Shown: in pieces, positions 1 to 6,521 of the stretch | How the letters are laid out: each line of letters begins with the position of its first letter | Numbering within the stretch: position 1 is the stretch's first letter | From: CAYMRB01 sp964392615 | GTDB taxonomy: Bacteria; Planctomycetota; UBA8108 | Length of the DNA stretch: 22,662 bases | NCBI GenBank assembly: GCA_964392615.1 | Contig: CAYMRB010000119.1 | Span: 1-22,662, forward strand | Reading direction: 5' to 3' | Program-made: the position numbers and the translations under genes | The notes under the pieces: generated by a model | Told to the model about the DNA's origin: nothing | The model's input: the letters and a program-made list of their open reading frames with translations, nothing else | Databases searched by the model: none

Positions 1-305
1 GCGAGGAGAAGGGCGGCGTGATCGAGTGCATCGATAGCCGTGACGTGACGATCAGCGACTGCCAGATCCTCGACGCGCGCCATCGCGGCGTCGTGCTCGA
101 CGGAGTGCGACGCGGACGCGTGAGCGGGTGCACGATCGTCGATCGTCGTACGGGCCCGGCGCGCACGATGAAGGCCTCGATCCTCGTGCAGGGAGCATCG
201 CGCGACAACGCGATCACCGGAAACACGCTCGAGAAGGACAGCTTGAGAGTCGCGCCGGGGACGGCGACGGCCGGGGACAACCTCGACGTCGTCGGGGCGA
301 GTTGA
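1..305 (+). CDS. Right-handed beta-helix repeat protein, C-terminal end (partial)
   Basis: Only the last 100 or so residues are present; the reading frame is open from base 3 and ends at TGA 303-305. The sequence shows the ladder of short strands typical of right-handed parallel beta-helix (pectate-lyase-like) proteins: successive rungs read VTISDCQILD, GVVLDGV, GRVSGCTIVD, SILVQG and NAITGNTLE, with the repeated small-residue, Asn and Cys/Ile positions expected of stacked coils. Family knowledge: such folds are found in secreted polysaccharide lyases, hydrolases and surface-bound proteins of heterotrophic bacteria. The catalytic part, if any, lies outside the window, so no substrate can be named. 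A GTG inside the frame at base 18 is not a believable start, because the helix pattern is already running there. Confidence 0.7.
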   Translation, partial: EEKGGVIECIDSRDVTISDCQILDARHRGVVLDGVRRGRVSGCTIVDRRTGPARTMKASILVQGASRDNAITGNTLEKDSLRVAPGTATAGDNLDVVGAS

Positions 306-341
306 TCACTCGGTATCGCCCGTCGGCCTGTCCGCGCCGTG

Positions 342-370
342 TTGACGATAACGATCGCACGGGTTAGCGT
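342..370 (+). promoter_or_regulatory. Candidate sigma-70-type promoter for the hybrid kinase
   Basis: TTGACG (342-347) and TAGCGT (365-370) are separated by 17 bases, and transcription would begin about 60 bases before the ATG at 438. The -35 match is good and the -10 match is moderate. The interval also holds a 10-base direct repeat (349-358 and 387-396), described under findings. Confidence 0.3.
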
Positions 371-437
371 GGAGCTCGGGTGAGGCTAACGATCGCGGCG
401 GAGAAGAGCTGCTCGGTAGCTCGGTGATAACAGCGCC

Positions 438-2978
438 ATGACGACACCGACACCGACTCGAGACGATCTCCTCCAGAGGGGCGCGATCCTCCGAACGGTG
501 AGCGAGGTCACCGAGTGGTTCCTCCGCAGCCCCGACGCGAGGGTCGACGATCTGCAGGGCGTTCTGGCGCGGCTGGGCGAGACGGTGGGCGCGAGCCGCG
601 TCTATCTCTTCGAGAACTTCGTCGGCCCCGACGGCGAGCTGTGGACCGGTCAGCGCTCGGAGTGGACCGCCGAGACCACGCCGTCGGAAGACGACAATCC
701 CGACGTGCAGGGCCTGCCGTGGCTCGAAGGCGGCATGGGTCGTTGGATCGGCTTGATGCGGCAGGGCGAGATCGTCGCCGGTCATGTCCGCGAATTTCCC
801 GCGTCCGAGCAAGCGGTCCTCGCGCCGCAGGAGATCCAGTCGATCCTGGCGGTTCCGATCTTCGTCTCCGACGAGTGGTGGGGCTTCATCGGCTTCGACG
901 AGTGTCACGAAGAGCGCACCTGGAGCGGAGCCGAGATCGAAGGGCTACGACTGGCCGCGTCGGTGATCGGCGCGATGATCGAGCGCCGCTCGTCCGAGTC
1001 GCGCGCATCGGCGATGCACGGCCTCGCGATCAAGCTCGCCGGCATGTCCTCGCTTCCCGCCGCGCTGAAACTGTGTCTCGACACCGCGCTGTCGGTCTCG
1101 CAGATGGATTGCGGCGGCGTGTATCTGGTGCACCCGGACAGCGGGGCCGTCGAGCTCTGCGAGTCGGTCGGCTTCTCGGAGCAGAGTCGACTGGCGGTCG
1201 AGCGATACGACGCGGACTCTCCGCAGGCCGCCGTCGTCCGAGCGGGTCAGCCGCACTATGTCCGCTACGTCGACCTGCCTTTCTCGCAGGATGAGCTCAC
1301 CGGGACCGAGCGCCTGCGCGCGTGCGCGATCATTCCGATCGTCGCCAAGGGACGCCCGATCGCGTGCCTGAACCTCGCCTCGCGGTCCATCGACGAGTTT
1401 CCGGTCAAGAGCCGTCGGATCCTGGAGTCTATCGCGGCGCAGATCTCGACGGTCATCGCGCGGATTCAAGCGGAGTCGATGCTCCGGCGACGGCAGGACG
1501 AGCTGGAGGCCTTCTTCAACACGATCGACGACTTCGTCTTCGTCCTCGATGCGACCGGGACGATCCTCCTGACGAACCGAACCGCCGAGAAGCGACTCGG
1601 CCGAACGCGGGAGGAGCTCGTCGGCCAACCGGTCGTCATGGTCCACCCCGCGGAGCGCGCCGATGAGGCGAGGCGAGTCGTCGCGGAGATGGTCGCCGGG
1701 AAGCGGGAGACGTGCCCGGTCCCTCTCCTCACCAAGGACGGTAGCTTGATCCCCGTCGAGACGCGGGTCACGCCCGGCCGTTGGGGAGATCAGCCCGTGC
1801 TGTTCGGCGTGTCGCGCGACGTCTCGGAACGCGAGCGCACGGAGCAGGAGATGCTGAAGGTGCAGAAGCTCGAGTCGATCGGCCTGCTCGCCGGTGGCAT
1901 CGCTCACGACTTCAACAACATCCTGACGAGCCTCCTCGGTCACATCTCGCTAGCCCAGCTCAGCGTCGATCCGGACGCTAAGGCGTCCTGTCTCCTCGCG
2001 CGCGCCGAGTTCGCCTGCACGCGAGCCGCCGACCTGACCAAGCAGCTCTTGACGTTCTCCCGCGGCGGAGCCCCCGTTCGCAAGACAGCGTCCGTCGCGA
2101 AGCTGGTCGAGAGTACGGTCGAGTTCGCGCTGCACGGATCGAACGTGCGGCTCTCGCTCGCGATCGGCGATGACACATGGCCGGCCGAGATCGACGAGGG
2201 GCAGATCAGCCAGGCCATCAACAACATCGTGATCAACGCGCAACAGGCCATGCCCGCCGGTGGGACGGTCTGGGTCTCCACTGAGAACGTCACGATTCCG
2301 GACGAGGAATGCCGCGAGGCGCCACTCACTCCAGGCGACTATGTCAGAATCTCGGTAGCTGACGAAGGGGGCGGAATCGACCCTGCGGTGTTGCCGAGAG
2401 TGTTCGACCCGTACTTCACGACGAAGTCCGGCGGCAGCGGTCTCGGATTGGCGAGCTGCTACTCGGTGGTGAAGAATCACGACGGACATGTCGAGGTGAC
2501 CTCGGAGGTCGGCGAGGGAACGACGTTCCACATCCACCTGCCGGCCTCGGCGCAAGCGTTGGCGCAGGAGGATCCCGACGTCGGTCCCGTGCCGGGACAG
2601 GGCCGAGTCCTCGTCATGGACGACGACGACGGCGTGGCCCGAACCCTGGAAGCGGTGCTCGAGCAGCTCGGCTACGACGTCACGCTCTGCAGCGACGGGC
2701 AGGAGGCTTCACGCCTGTACGCCGAGGCGCTGGACTCGCGAACACGCTTCGACGTCGTCCTGTTGGACCTCACGGTCCGAGGCGGGCTCGGAGGGCACCA
2801 CACGCTGCAAGAGATCCGAACGCAAGACCCCGACGTCAAGGCGATCGTCTGCAGCGGGTATTCGGAGGATCCGATCCTCGCCGCGCCCGAGAAGTTCGGT
2901 TTCGCTGGCCGCATCGCGAAACCCTTCCGCCTGAAGGAGTGCGCCGCGGAGCTGCGGCGCGTTCTGGGCACGAGCTGA
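438..2978 (+). CDS. Hybrid sensor histidine kinase/response regulator (GAF-GAF-PAS-HisKA-HATPase-REC)
   Basis: 846 residues with no convincing signal peptide or membrane segment, so probably a cytoplasmic sensor. Domain order: first GAF at about 15-180, second GAF at about 195-342, PAS at about 350-473, HisKA dimerisation/phosphotransfer domain at about 478-545, ATPase domain at about 580-705, receiver domain at about 719-846. The phospho-accepting histidine is H490 in GGIAHDFNNIL, the HAHDFNN-like form of many soluble hybrid kinases. The ATPase has its N box (NNIVINAQQAM), DEGGGI, FDPYFTTK and GSGLGLA. The receiver has the acidic pocket (MDDDDG), phospho-accepting D777 in LLDLTV and the conserved lysine K828 in AKPF. 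Family knowledge: it autophosphorylates on His and passes phosphate to Asp; the ligands of the GAF and PAS domains cannot be read from sequence. No output regulator is adjacent, so it is an orphan hybrid kinase convergent with the pseudopilin operon. No strong ribosome-binding site precedes the ATG. Confidence 0.93.
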   Translation: MTTPTPTRDDLLQRGAILRTVSEVTEWFLRSPDARVDDLQGVLARLGETVGASRVYLFENFVGPDGELWTGQRSEWTAETTPSEDDNPDVQGLPWLEGGMGRWIGLMRQGEIVAGHVREFPASEQAVLAPQEIQSILAVPIFVSDEWWGFIGFDECHEERTWSGAEIEGLRLAASVIGAMIERRSSESRASAMHGLAIKLAGMSSLPAALKLCLDTALSVSQMDCGGVYLVHPDSGAVELCESVGFSEQSRLAVERYDADSPQAAVVRAGQPHYVRYVDLPFSQDELTGTERLRACAIIPIVAKGRPIACLNLASRSIDEFPVKSRRILESIAAQISTVIARIQAESMLRRRQDELEAFFNTIDDFVFVLDATGTILLTNRTAEKRLGRTREELVGQPVVMVHPAERADEARRVVAEMVAGKRETCPVPLLTKDGSLIPVETRVTPGRWGDQPVLFGVSRDVSERERTEQEMLKVQKLESIGLLAGGIAHDFNNILTSLLGHISLAQLSVDPDAKASCLLARAEFACTRAADLTKQLLTFSRGGAPVRKTASVAKLVESTVEFALHGSNVRLSLAIGDDTWPAEIDEGQISQAINNIVINAQQAMPAGGTVWVSTENVTIPDEECREAPLTPGDYVRISVADEGGGIDPAVLPRVFDPYFTTKSGGSGLGLASCYSVVKNHDGHVEVTSEVGEGTTFHIHLPASAQALAQEDPDVGPVPGQGRVLVMDDDDGVARTLEAVLEQLGYDVTLCSDGQEASRLYAEALDSRTRFDVVLLDLTVRGGLGGHHTLQEIRTQDPDVKAIVCSGYSEDPILAAPEKFGFAGRIAKPFRLKECAAELRRVLGTS

Positions 2979-2988
2979 CGCCGCAGCT
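2950..2988 (+). terminator. Possible stem-loop at the end of the kinase gene
   Basis: A perfect 10-base inverted repeat (AGCTGCGGCG at 2950-2959, CGCCGCAGCT at 2979-2988) brackets the stop codon with a 19-base loop. A second, competing hairpin (GCGCCGC 2941-2947 with GCGGCGC 2954-2960) shares one arm. There is no T-run after it. In DNA this GC-rich the structure could be chance, but it sits in the only gap between two convergent transcripts. Confidence 0.25.
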
Positions 2989-3056
2989 TCAGGGCATGAG
3001 CGTGAGAACGCCTGTCGCGCTGACCATCGTCCCGATCGCGGGTGCCTCTCGAACGA

Positions 3057-3647
3057 TCAATTGCGAAACGACACGCGCTGCGTGATCGTGCGCGTCATCA
3101 CCTCGTCGTTCTGGTCGACGATCGCCACGTCGACAGCGAACTCGACGCCGCCGGACGTCGGGTTGAATCTCAGCCCGATCACTCCCCCACCGATCTCGAC
3201 CGCATCCTTGCCCTCGGTCCGAGTCACGACGCCTTCGTCGACCAGACCGTCACCGTTGTCGTCGTGGCCGTTGGGCTGCTCGCTCTTGACGAGCACGAAC
3301 TCGAACGTCACCTCCTCTCCCAGCTTCTGCGCGCCGAGCGCATAGCCTTCGACGGGCTGATAGCTGATGTAGTCGGAGTTCGCCATCAAGACGGGAAGAA
3401 CGGTCTCGGGCGCGGCATTGCGGAGCTCGCTCTGCAGCCGGGTGACGACCCGGTTGGCTCGCCGGTTCAATCGCCAACGCGCGATCTCGTCGCTGACGAA
3501 CCGAGATGAGCTGTCGGCGACCGACATGAGGCTGAGGCCGACGGCGACCATCAAGGATGCCGTGATCGTCAGCTCCAGCAGCGTGAACCCGGAGTCGGCA
3601 TCGCGCCGTCGATCGCCCGCTTGCCGCTCTACCGCGGTTGAAATCAC
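3057..3647 (-). CDS. PilW/GspJ-like minor prepilin
   Basis: 196 residues, last gene of the four-gene pseudopilin operon. The type IV prepilin signal is explicit: a basic leader ending in DSG, then FTLLELTITASLMVAVGLSL, with cleavage expected after G20 and the assembly glutamate at mature +5 (E25), followed by the hydrophobic helix. This class is processed by the prepilin peptidase in the inner membrane and joins a type IV pilus or type II secretion pseudopilus. The length and single N-terminal helix with a beta-rich tail fit PilW/GspJ better than a major pilin. Residues 129-139 (DDNGDGLVDEG) look like a calcium-binding EF-hand-type loop. The start chosen is GTG at 3647: it overlaps the upstream stop as GTGA and has a GGGAGGG ribosome site six bases before it. 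The longer frame (to 3695) would overlap the upstream gene by 52 bases. Confidence 0.85.
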   Translation of the reverse strand: MISTAVERQAGDRRRDADSGFTLLELTITASLMVAVGLSLMSVADSSSRFVSDEIARWRLNRRANRVVTRLQSELRNAAPETVLPVLMANSDYISYQPVEGYALGAQKLGEEVTFEFVLVKSEQPNGHDDNGDGLVDEGVVTRTEGKDAVEIGGGVIGLRFNPTSGGVEFAVDVAIVDQNDEVMTRTITQRVSFRN

Positions 3648-4450
3648 CAGTCGCCCTCCCGCGTCTTGACGAGCTCGATGTGCTCGAGCTTCCACGCACC
3701 TTCCGAACGATCGATGCGAAGGAGCGCCGCGTCTCGGTCCTCGATGCCCTCGGAAGCGGCGCTATCCGTCACGAGCCGGGGATCGAAGGAGCCACTCAAT
3801 CGGACCGAGCAGGCCTGCCGCTGCGTACACTCGAGTCGGCGAATGCCGACGCCTTCGAGAAGAGCGGCGTTGCCTTCGGGATCGCGCAGGAACCGCCCTC
3901 GTGCCACGTCTTCCCACGACTCGAACTCCCCATCGATGATCTTCTCGAACAGGCTGCGCAGCGAGGTGCCGAAACCACGTCGATGCCGAGCGGCTTCCGG
4001 AATCGCCTCGCTCCCGCCCTGCTGCTCACCGCTACAGACGGTCGCGCCCTGCGTTACCTCCGTACCGCACAGCTCGAGACCGCCGAGCACGTCGGCCTGC
4101 GGGGTCTTCGTCGTCGCGTGTCCGGCCAGCCAGCTCTGGGGCACGAGCGAGAGCACGATCATCACGGCGTGGCAGATCTGCCACGACAGCCAGGGGCGCA
4201 GAAAGCTCTCGACGCGGTCACGCCAGCGGAGGTCCGGAATGAAGTCGTCGCGGCCGAGGGCACGCTTGCTCTCCGTGGCGGCGCGCTGTTGCGAGCCGAA
4301 GCGGAAGACCTCGTGCCAGTAGTCGAACTCCTGGCGCGGCAGACCGTGCCGCTTGCAGAACGCCCGGACGCTCAGGCCGCTTCTCGACCAGTCGCGAATC
4401 CTGCGCTGCCAGGACGACCTCAGCTCGTCGCCGTCGAGCAGACCGCTCAT
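3644..4450 (-). CDS. Membrane protein with IS66 TnpA-like N-terminal helix-turn-helix, in pseudopilin operon
   Basis: 268 residues, third gene of the pseudopilin operon; its ATG overlaps the upstream stop (ATGA) and its stop overlaps the next start (GTGA). Residues 10-52 closely match the signature of the IS66-family accessory protein TnpA: a tryptophan-rich helix (SSWQRRIRDW), SGLSVRAFCKRHGL and FDYWHEVFRF. The rest of IS66 TnpA is not seen. About 35 polar residues follow, then a hydrophobic stretch at about 88-108 (containing ICHAVMIVLSLV) that could span the membrane. The C-terminal part (about 112-268) has several cysteines and ends in a beta-like segment (AWKLEHIELV); I do not recognise its family. 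Inference: a cytoplasmic DNA-binding domain, one membrane pass and a periplasmic domain, the layout of ToxR/CadC-type regulators, possibly linked to pilus assembly. Alternatively the N-terminal domain now binds protein rather than DNA, or the hydrophobic stretch is buried. Confidence 0.6.
   Translation of the reverse strand: MSGLLDGDELRSSWQRRIRDWSRSGLSVRAFCKRHGLPRQEFDYWHEVFRFGSQQRAATESKRALGRDDFIPDLRWRDRVESFLRPWLSWQICHAVMIVLSLVPQSWLAGHATTKTPQADVLGGLELCGTEVTQGATVCSGEQQGGSEAIPEAARHRRGFGTSLRSLFEKIIDGEFESWEDVARGRFLRDPEGNAALLEGVGIRRLECTQRQACSVRLSGSFDPRLVTDSAASEGIEDRDAALLRIDRSEGAWKLEHIELVKTREGDW
3654..3660 (-). promoter_or_regulatory. Ribosome-binding site fixing the GTG start of the PilW-like gene
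   Basis: GGGAGGG on the minus strand lies six bases upstream of GTG 3647-3645. It sits inside the end of the preceding gene, which implies coupled translation. Confidence 0.5.
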
Positions 4451-5826
4451 TCGCTGCACCCTCGCCACGAGCGGACGACGAAGTCGTATCGGAACAGCAG
4501 CTCGGTCAACGGAACATCGTAGCGCTTCGCCAGCTCCTGGAGGCCGACGACTCCGTCCCGAATCCTCGTGCGGTCAAGAGTGATATCTACGTCTCCGTCG
4601 AGATCCCACTTCACACCGGTGCCGACGATTGGCGGCAACGCGCTCTGCACCATGCCTTGCACGTACAGTCGCGAGTCCAGGTGCATCTTGAGCTCCGGCT
4701 GGCGCCCCAGGTGCGTGAAGAGGCCTGTGACCGACGCGGCCGCGAGCGACTGAACCACGAGCTTCGCGATGGCCTGCTTCGTCTCAGTGAGATCGGTCAT
4801 CAGGAGCAGGTTGCCTACCACCCCGAGCTTGGAGGAGCTGCTCAGCTTGATCGTCGCCGCATGGTCCGCGTCGGCATAGACGATCACGTTGCCGGTCACC
4901 GACACGCCGCCTCCGTTCAGCTCGAACAAGGCGTCGTTCGCCGCGCCTCCGCGGACGATCAGATCGCCGGTCCAGTCGATCAGAGCGCCGCTGTCGACGA
5001 GCAGCCTCTTCGTGACGATCAGCGTCCCGAATCCCTTCAGCGTCGAACCCGGAGGAAGCACGGCGTCCGTCAAGCTGTAGGTTACCGGGTTCTTCTCGGA
5101 GCCCCAGACCGTCGCTCCCGACGCCTTGCTGGGGAACTTCTGCTCGATGGCCGTCGGGAGGAACGTCTTCTCGATCTGCTCGGAGAGCTGCTTGTGGAAC
5201 TCGTGGAGACGGTCCAGCTCAGCGGGGTAGCTCGGATCGAGCCGGGGCGTGAAGATCATCCCGCTGTCGTCATCGTCATCGTCATCGATGAGTCCTCCCA
5301 TCCGCCGCAGCGCATCGTACAGGAGCTTGTCCGACACGTGCATGACAGATCCATCGAGACCGTCCAGGACGAGGCTGGCGGCGGGCTCGAGAGCCAAGTC
5401 GGCCTTCTCCACGCCCCCGATCGTCGTCAACGGCGATTCCGGAAACGCCGTCGTCATGACGAGCTCGAGGTCGGCGATAACCGTCCGCGTTCTGACGCCC
5501 GACTGGCCGATCGACTCCAGCTGGTAGATACCGTCCTCCCCGGCGAGGATGCGGGCCGCGTAGGTCCCGTCGGGCGTCGTCCCACTGACATCGCCGATTC
5601 CATCGCCGTCGGGATCCTGCCCTTCGCCGATCTCCCACTTGGCCAGCTCGAGACCGTACTCGGCCAGGTTCAGCGCTCGCAGGTCGTCAGTGTTCTCGCG
5701 GGCGACCGTGTTCTCGAGGAGAGACAGCGACAGCATCGTCGCCACGAGGCTGAAGAGGATCAGCACGACGAGCAGGCAGATCAGCAGGATCGATCCCCGT
5801 CGCGTTTCTCCCCCGGCGTGATTCAC
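4447..5826 (-). CDS. PilX-like pseudopilin with beta-rich (bactofilin-like) C-terminal region
   Basis: 459 residues, second gene of the operon. The N-terminus fits the PilX_N pattern: a basic lead (ETRRG), then SILLICLLVVLILFSLVATM, then ENTVARENTDDLRALNLAEYGLELA. As in PilX and GspK there is no glutamate at +5 after the presumed G11/S12 cleavage. Residues 71-79 (DPDGDGIGD) resemble a calcium-binding loop. D181-D187 form a run of seven aspartates coded by alternating GAT/GAC. About 260-345 shows short repeated strands (GTLIVTKRLLV, GDLIVRGG, GNVIVYAD, GNLLLM) like a beta-solenoid or bactofilin ladder, seen in long PilX-like proteins of planctomycete-type genomes. Start GTG 5826 was chosen for the GAGGAGG four bases upstream; the longer frame (5913) would overlap the upstream gene by 74 bases. 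The role, a minor pilus subunit or tip protein with an exposed domain, is inferred. Confidence 0.75.
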   Translation of the reverse strand: MNHAGGETRRGSILLICLLVVLILFSLVATMLSLSLLENTVARENTDDLRALNLAEYGLELAKWEIGEGQDPDGDGIGDVSGTTPDGTYAARILAGEDGIYQLESIGQSGVRTRTVIADLELVMTTAFPESPLTTIGGVEKADLALEPAASLVLDGLDGSVMHVSDKLLYDALRRMGGLIDDDDDDDSGMIFTPRLDPSYPAELDRLHEFHKQLSEQIEKTFLPTAIEQKFPSKASGATVWGSEKNPVTYSLTDAVLPPGSTLKGFGTLIVTKRLLVDSGALIDWTGDLIVRGGAANDALFELNGGGVSVTGNVIVYADADHAATIKLSSSSKLGVVGNLLLMTDLTETKQAIAKLVVQSLAAASVTGLFTHLGRQPELKMHLDSRLYVQGMVQSALPPIVGTGVKWDLDGDVDITLDRTRIRDGVVGLQELAKRYDVPLTELLFRYDFVVRSWRGCSE

Positions 5827-5830
5827 GGTT

Positions 5831-5837
5831 CCTCCTC
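5831..5837 (-). promoter_or_regulatory. Strong ribosome-binding site of the PilX-like gene
   Basis: GAGGAGG on the minus strand, four bases before GTG 5826, lies in the 13-base gap after the PilV-like stop. It decides the short start for the downstream gene. Confidence 0.6.
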
Positions 5838-5839
5838 GG

Positions 5840-6250
5840 TCAAGCAGTCGGAACGTAGACGACCGTCTCGATGTCGAACGTCGAGGCCGAGCCTCCGGCA
5901 GCCCACGCAGCATCGATGGCGAGTTGGAGCAGATCGGGATCGGTCGAATCGACGGTCACGCGAATCACGGCGCCGGCGTCGAAAGAGCCTTCGATGCCGT
6001 AGACGAAGCGCGTATTGCCGTCGAAGGTGGCGACGATCGCGTCAGGACTCGTGCTGCGGACCTCCTCGAGCAGGCTGCTGACGGAGCGCACGACCGCGTC
6101 GCGCGCGTCCATCTGTTCGCGCTGTCGTTGCACGGAGACCAGCACGCCCGCTAGTCCCATGATCGCGACCAGCAGCGCGGCCAGGCTGCCGACCAGCTCG
6201 AGAAGTGTGAAACCGCCATCCGATAGGCGGGGGCGGGGTGAACGCAGCAT
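5840..6250 (-). CDS. PilV/GspI-like minor prepilin
   Basis: 136 residues, first gene of the pseudopilin operon. The leader MLRSPRPRLSDGG is followed by FTLLELVGSLAALLVAIMGL: prepilin peptidase cleavage after G13, glutamate at +5 (E18), and a hydrophobic helix up to about residue 35, then RQREQMDARDAVVRSVSSLLEEV, the helical stalk typical of PilV/GspI. The small C-terminal domain ends in beta segments (IRVTVDS, DIETVVYV). Members of this family prime pilus or pseudopilus assembly in the inner membrane. The start chosen is ATG 6250, preceded by AAGGA about nine bases upstream; an ATG 33 bases earlier (6283) would add eleven residues to the leader and has no better ribosome site. No ATPase, platform protein or secretin gene is nearby, so the assembly machine must be encoded elsewhere. 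Confidence 0.82.
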   Translation of the reverse strand: MLRSPRPRLSDGGFTLLELVGSLAALLVAIMGLAGVLVSVQRQREQMDARDAVVRSVSSLLEEVRSTSPDAIVATFDGNTRFVYGIEGSFDAGAVIRVTVDSTDPDLLQLAIDAAWAAGGSASTFDIETVVYVPTA

Positions 6251-6317
6251 GCAGCTGTCCTTCTGTGTCGTTGACGTTCCCACACACCCCGCGACCTTTC
6301 TTTCGTCGGAAGAACGC

Positions 6318-6344
6318 GCCGCATCCGTTTACGGGAGATGCGGT
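6318..6344. other. Imperfect hairpin in the divergent intergenic region
   Basis: The 271-base gap 6251-6521 separates the divergent pseudopilin operon and glycogen synthase gene. It contains CCGCAT (6319-6324) pairing with ATGCGG (6338-6343), and an inner CCGT/ACGG pair with a three-base bulge. It could be an operator or leader structure for either transcript. TTGACT at 6402-6407 resembles a -35 element but has no convincing -10 at the right distance. I see no gene in the gap. Confidence 0.25.
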
Positions 6345-6521
6345 GCCGCGGAAAGTCGTGGGCGCCATAGCCGCGTCGAGTTCTGGTAACTCCTTCCGTC
6401 GTTGACTTTCTCGCCGGCTAACGAGATCGTGTAGGCCCCGTCGAGCGGCTCTCGGCCTCGAAGCCCGGTCGCTCGGGAAGGCCCTCGGTGGGCAATACCG
6501 ACTCCGGAGTTCCGATTCACG

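Noticed and set aside
4300..4450. Remnant of an IS66 insertion sequence
   Set aside because: Only a TnpA-like domain is present. No tnpB, tnpC, terminal inverted repeats or target duplication were seen, and the gene is in frame with tight overlaps on both sides.
5266..5286. Hexamer microsatellite as a phase-variation switch
   Set aside because: The repeat unit is six bases and only about three copies long; changes would alter Asp number without shifting the frame.
4657..6081. 474-codon plus-strand frame opposite the PilX-like gene
   Set aside because: Shadow of the pseudopilin operon; Arg/Asp/Gln-rich with no start context, while the minus frame has prepilin features and ribosome sites.
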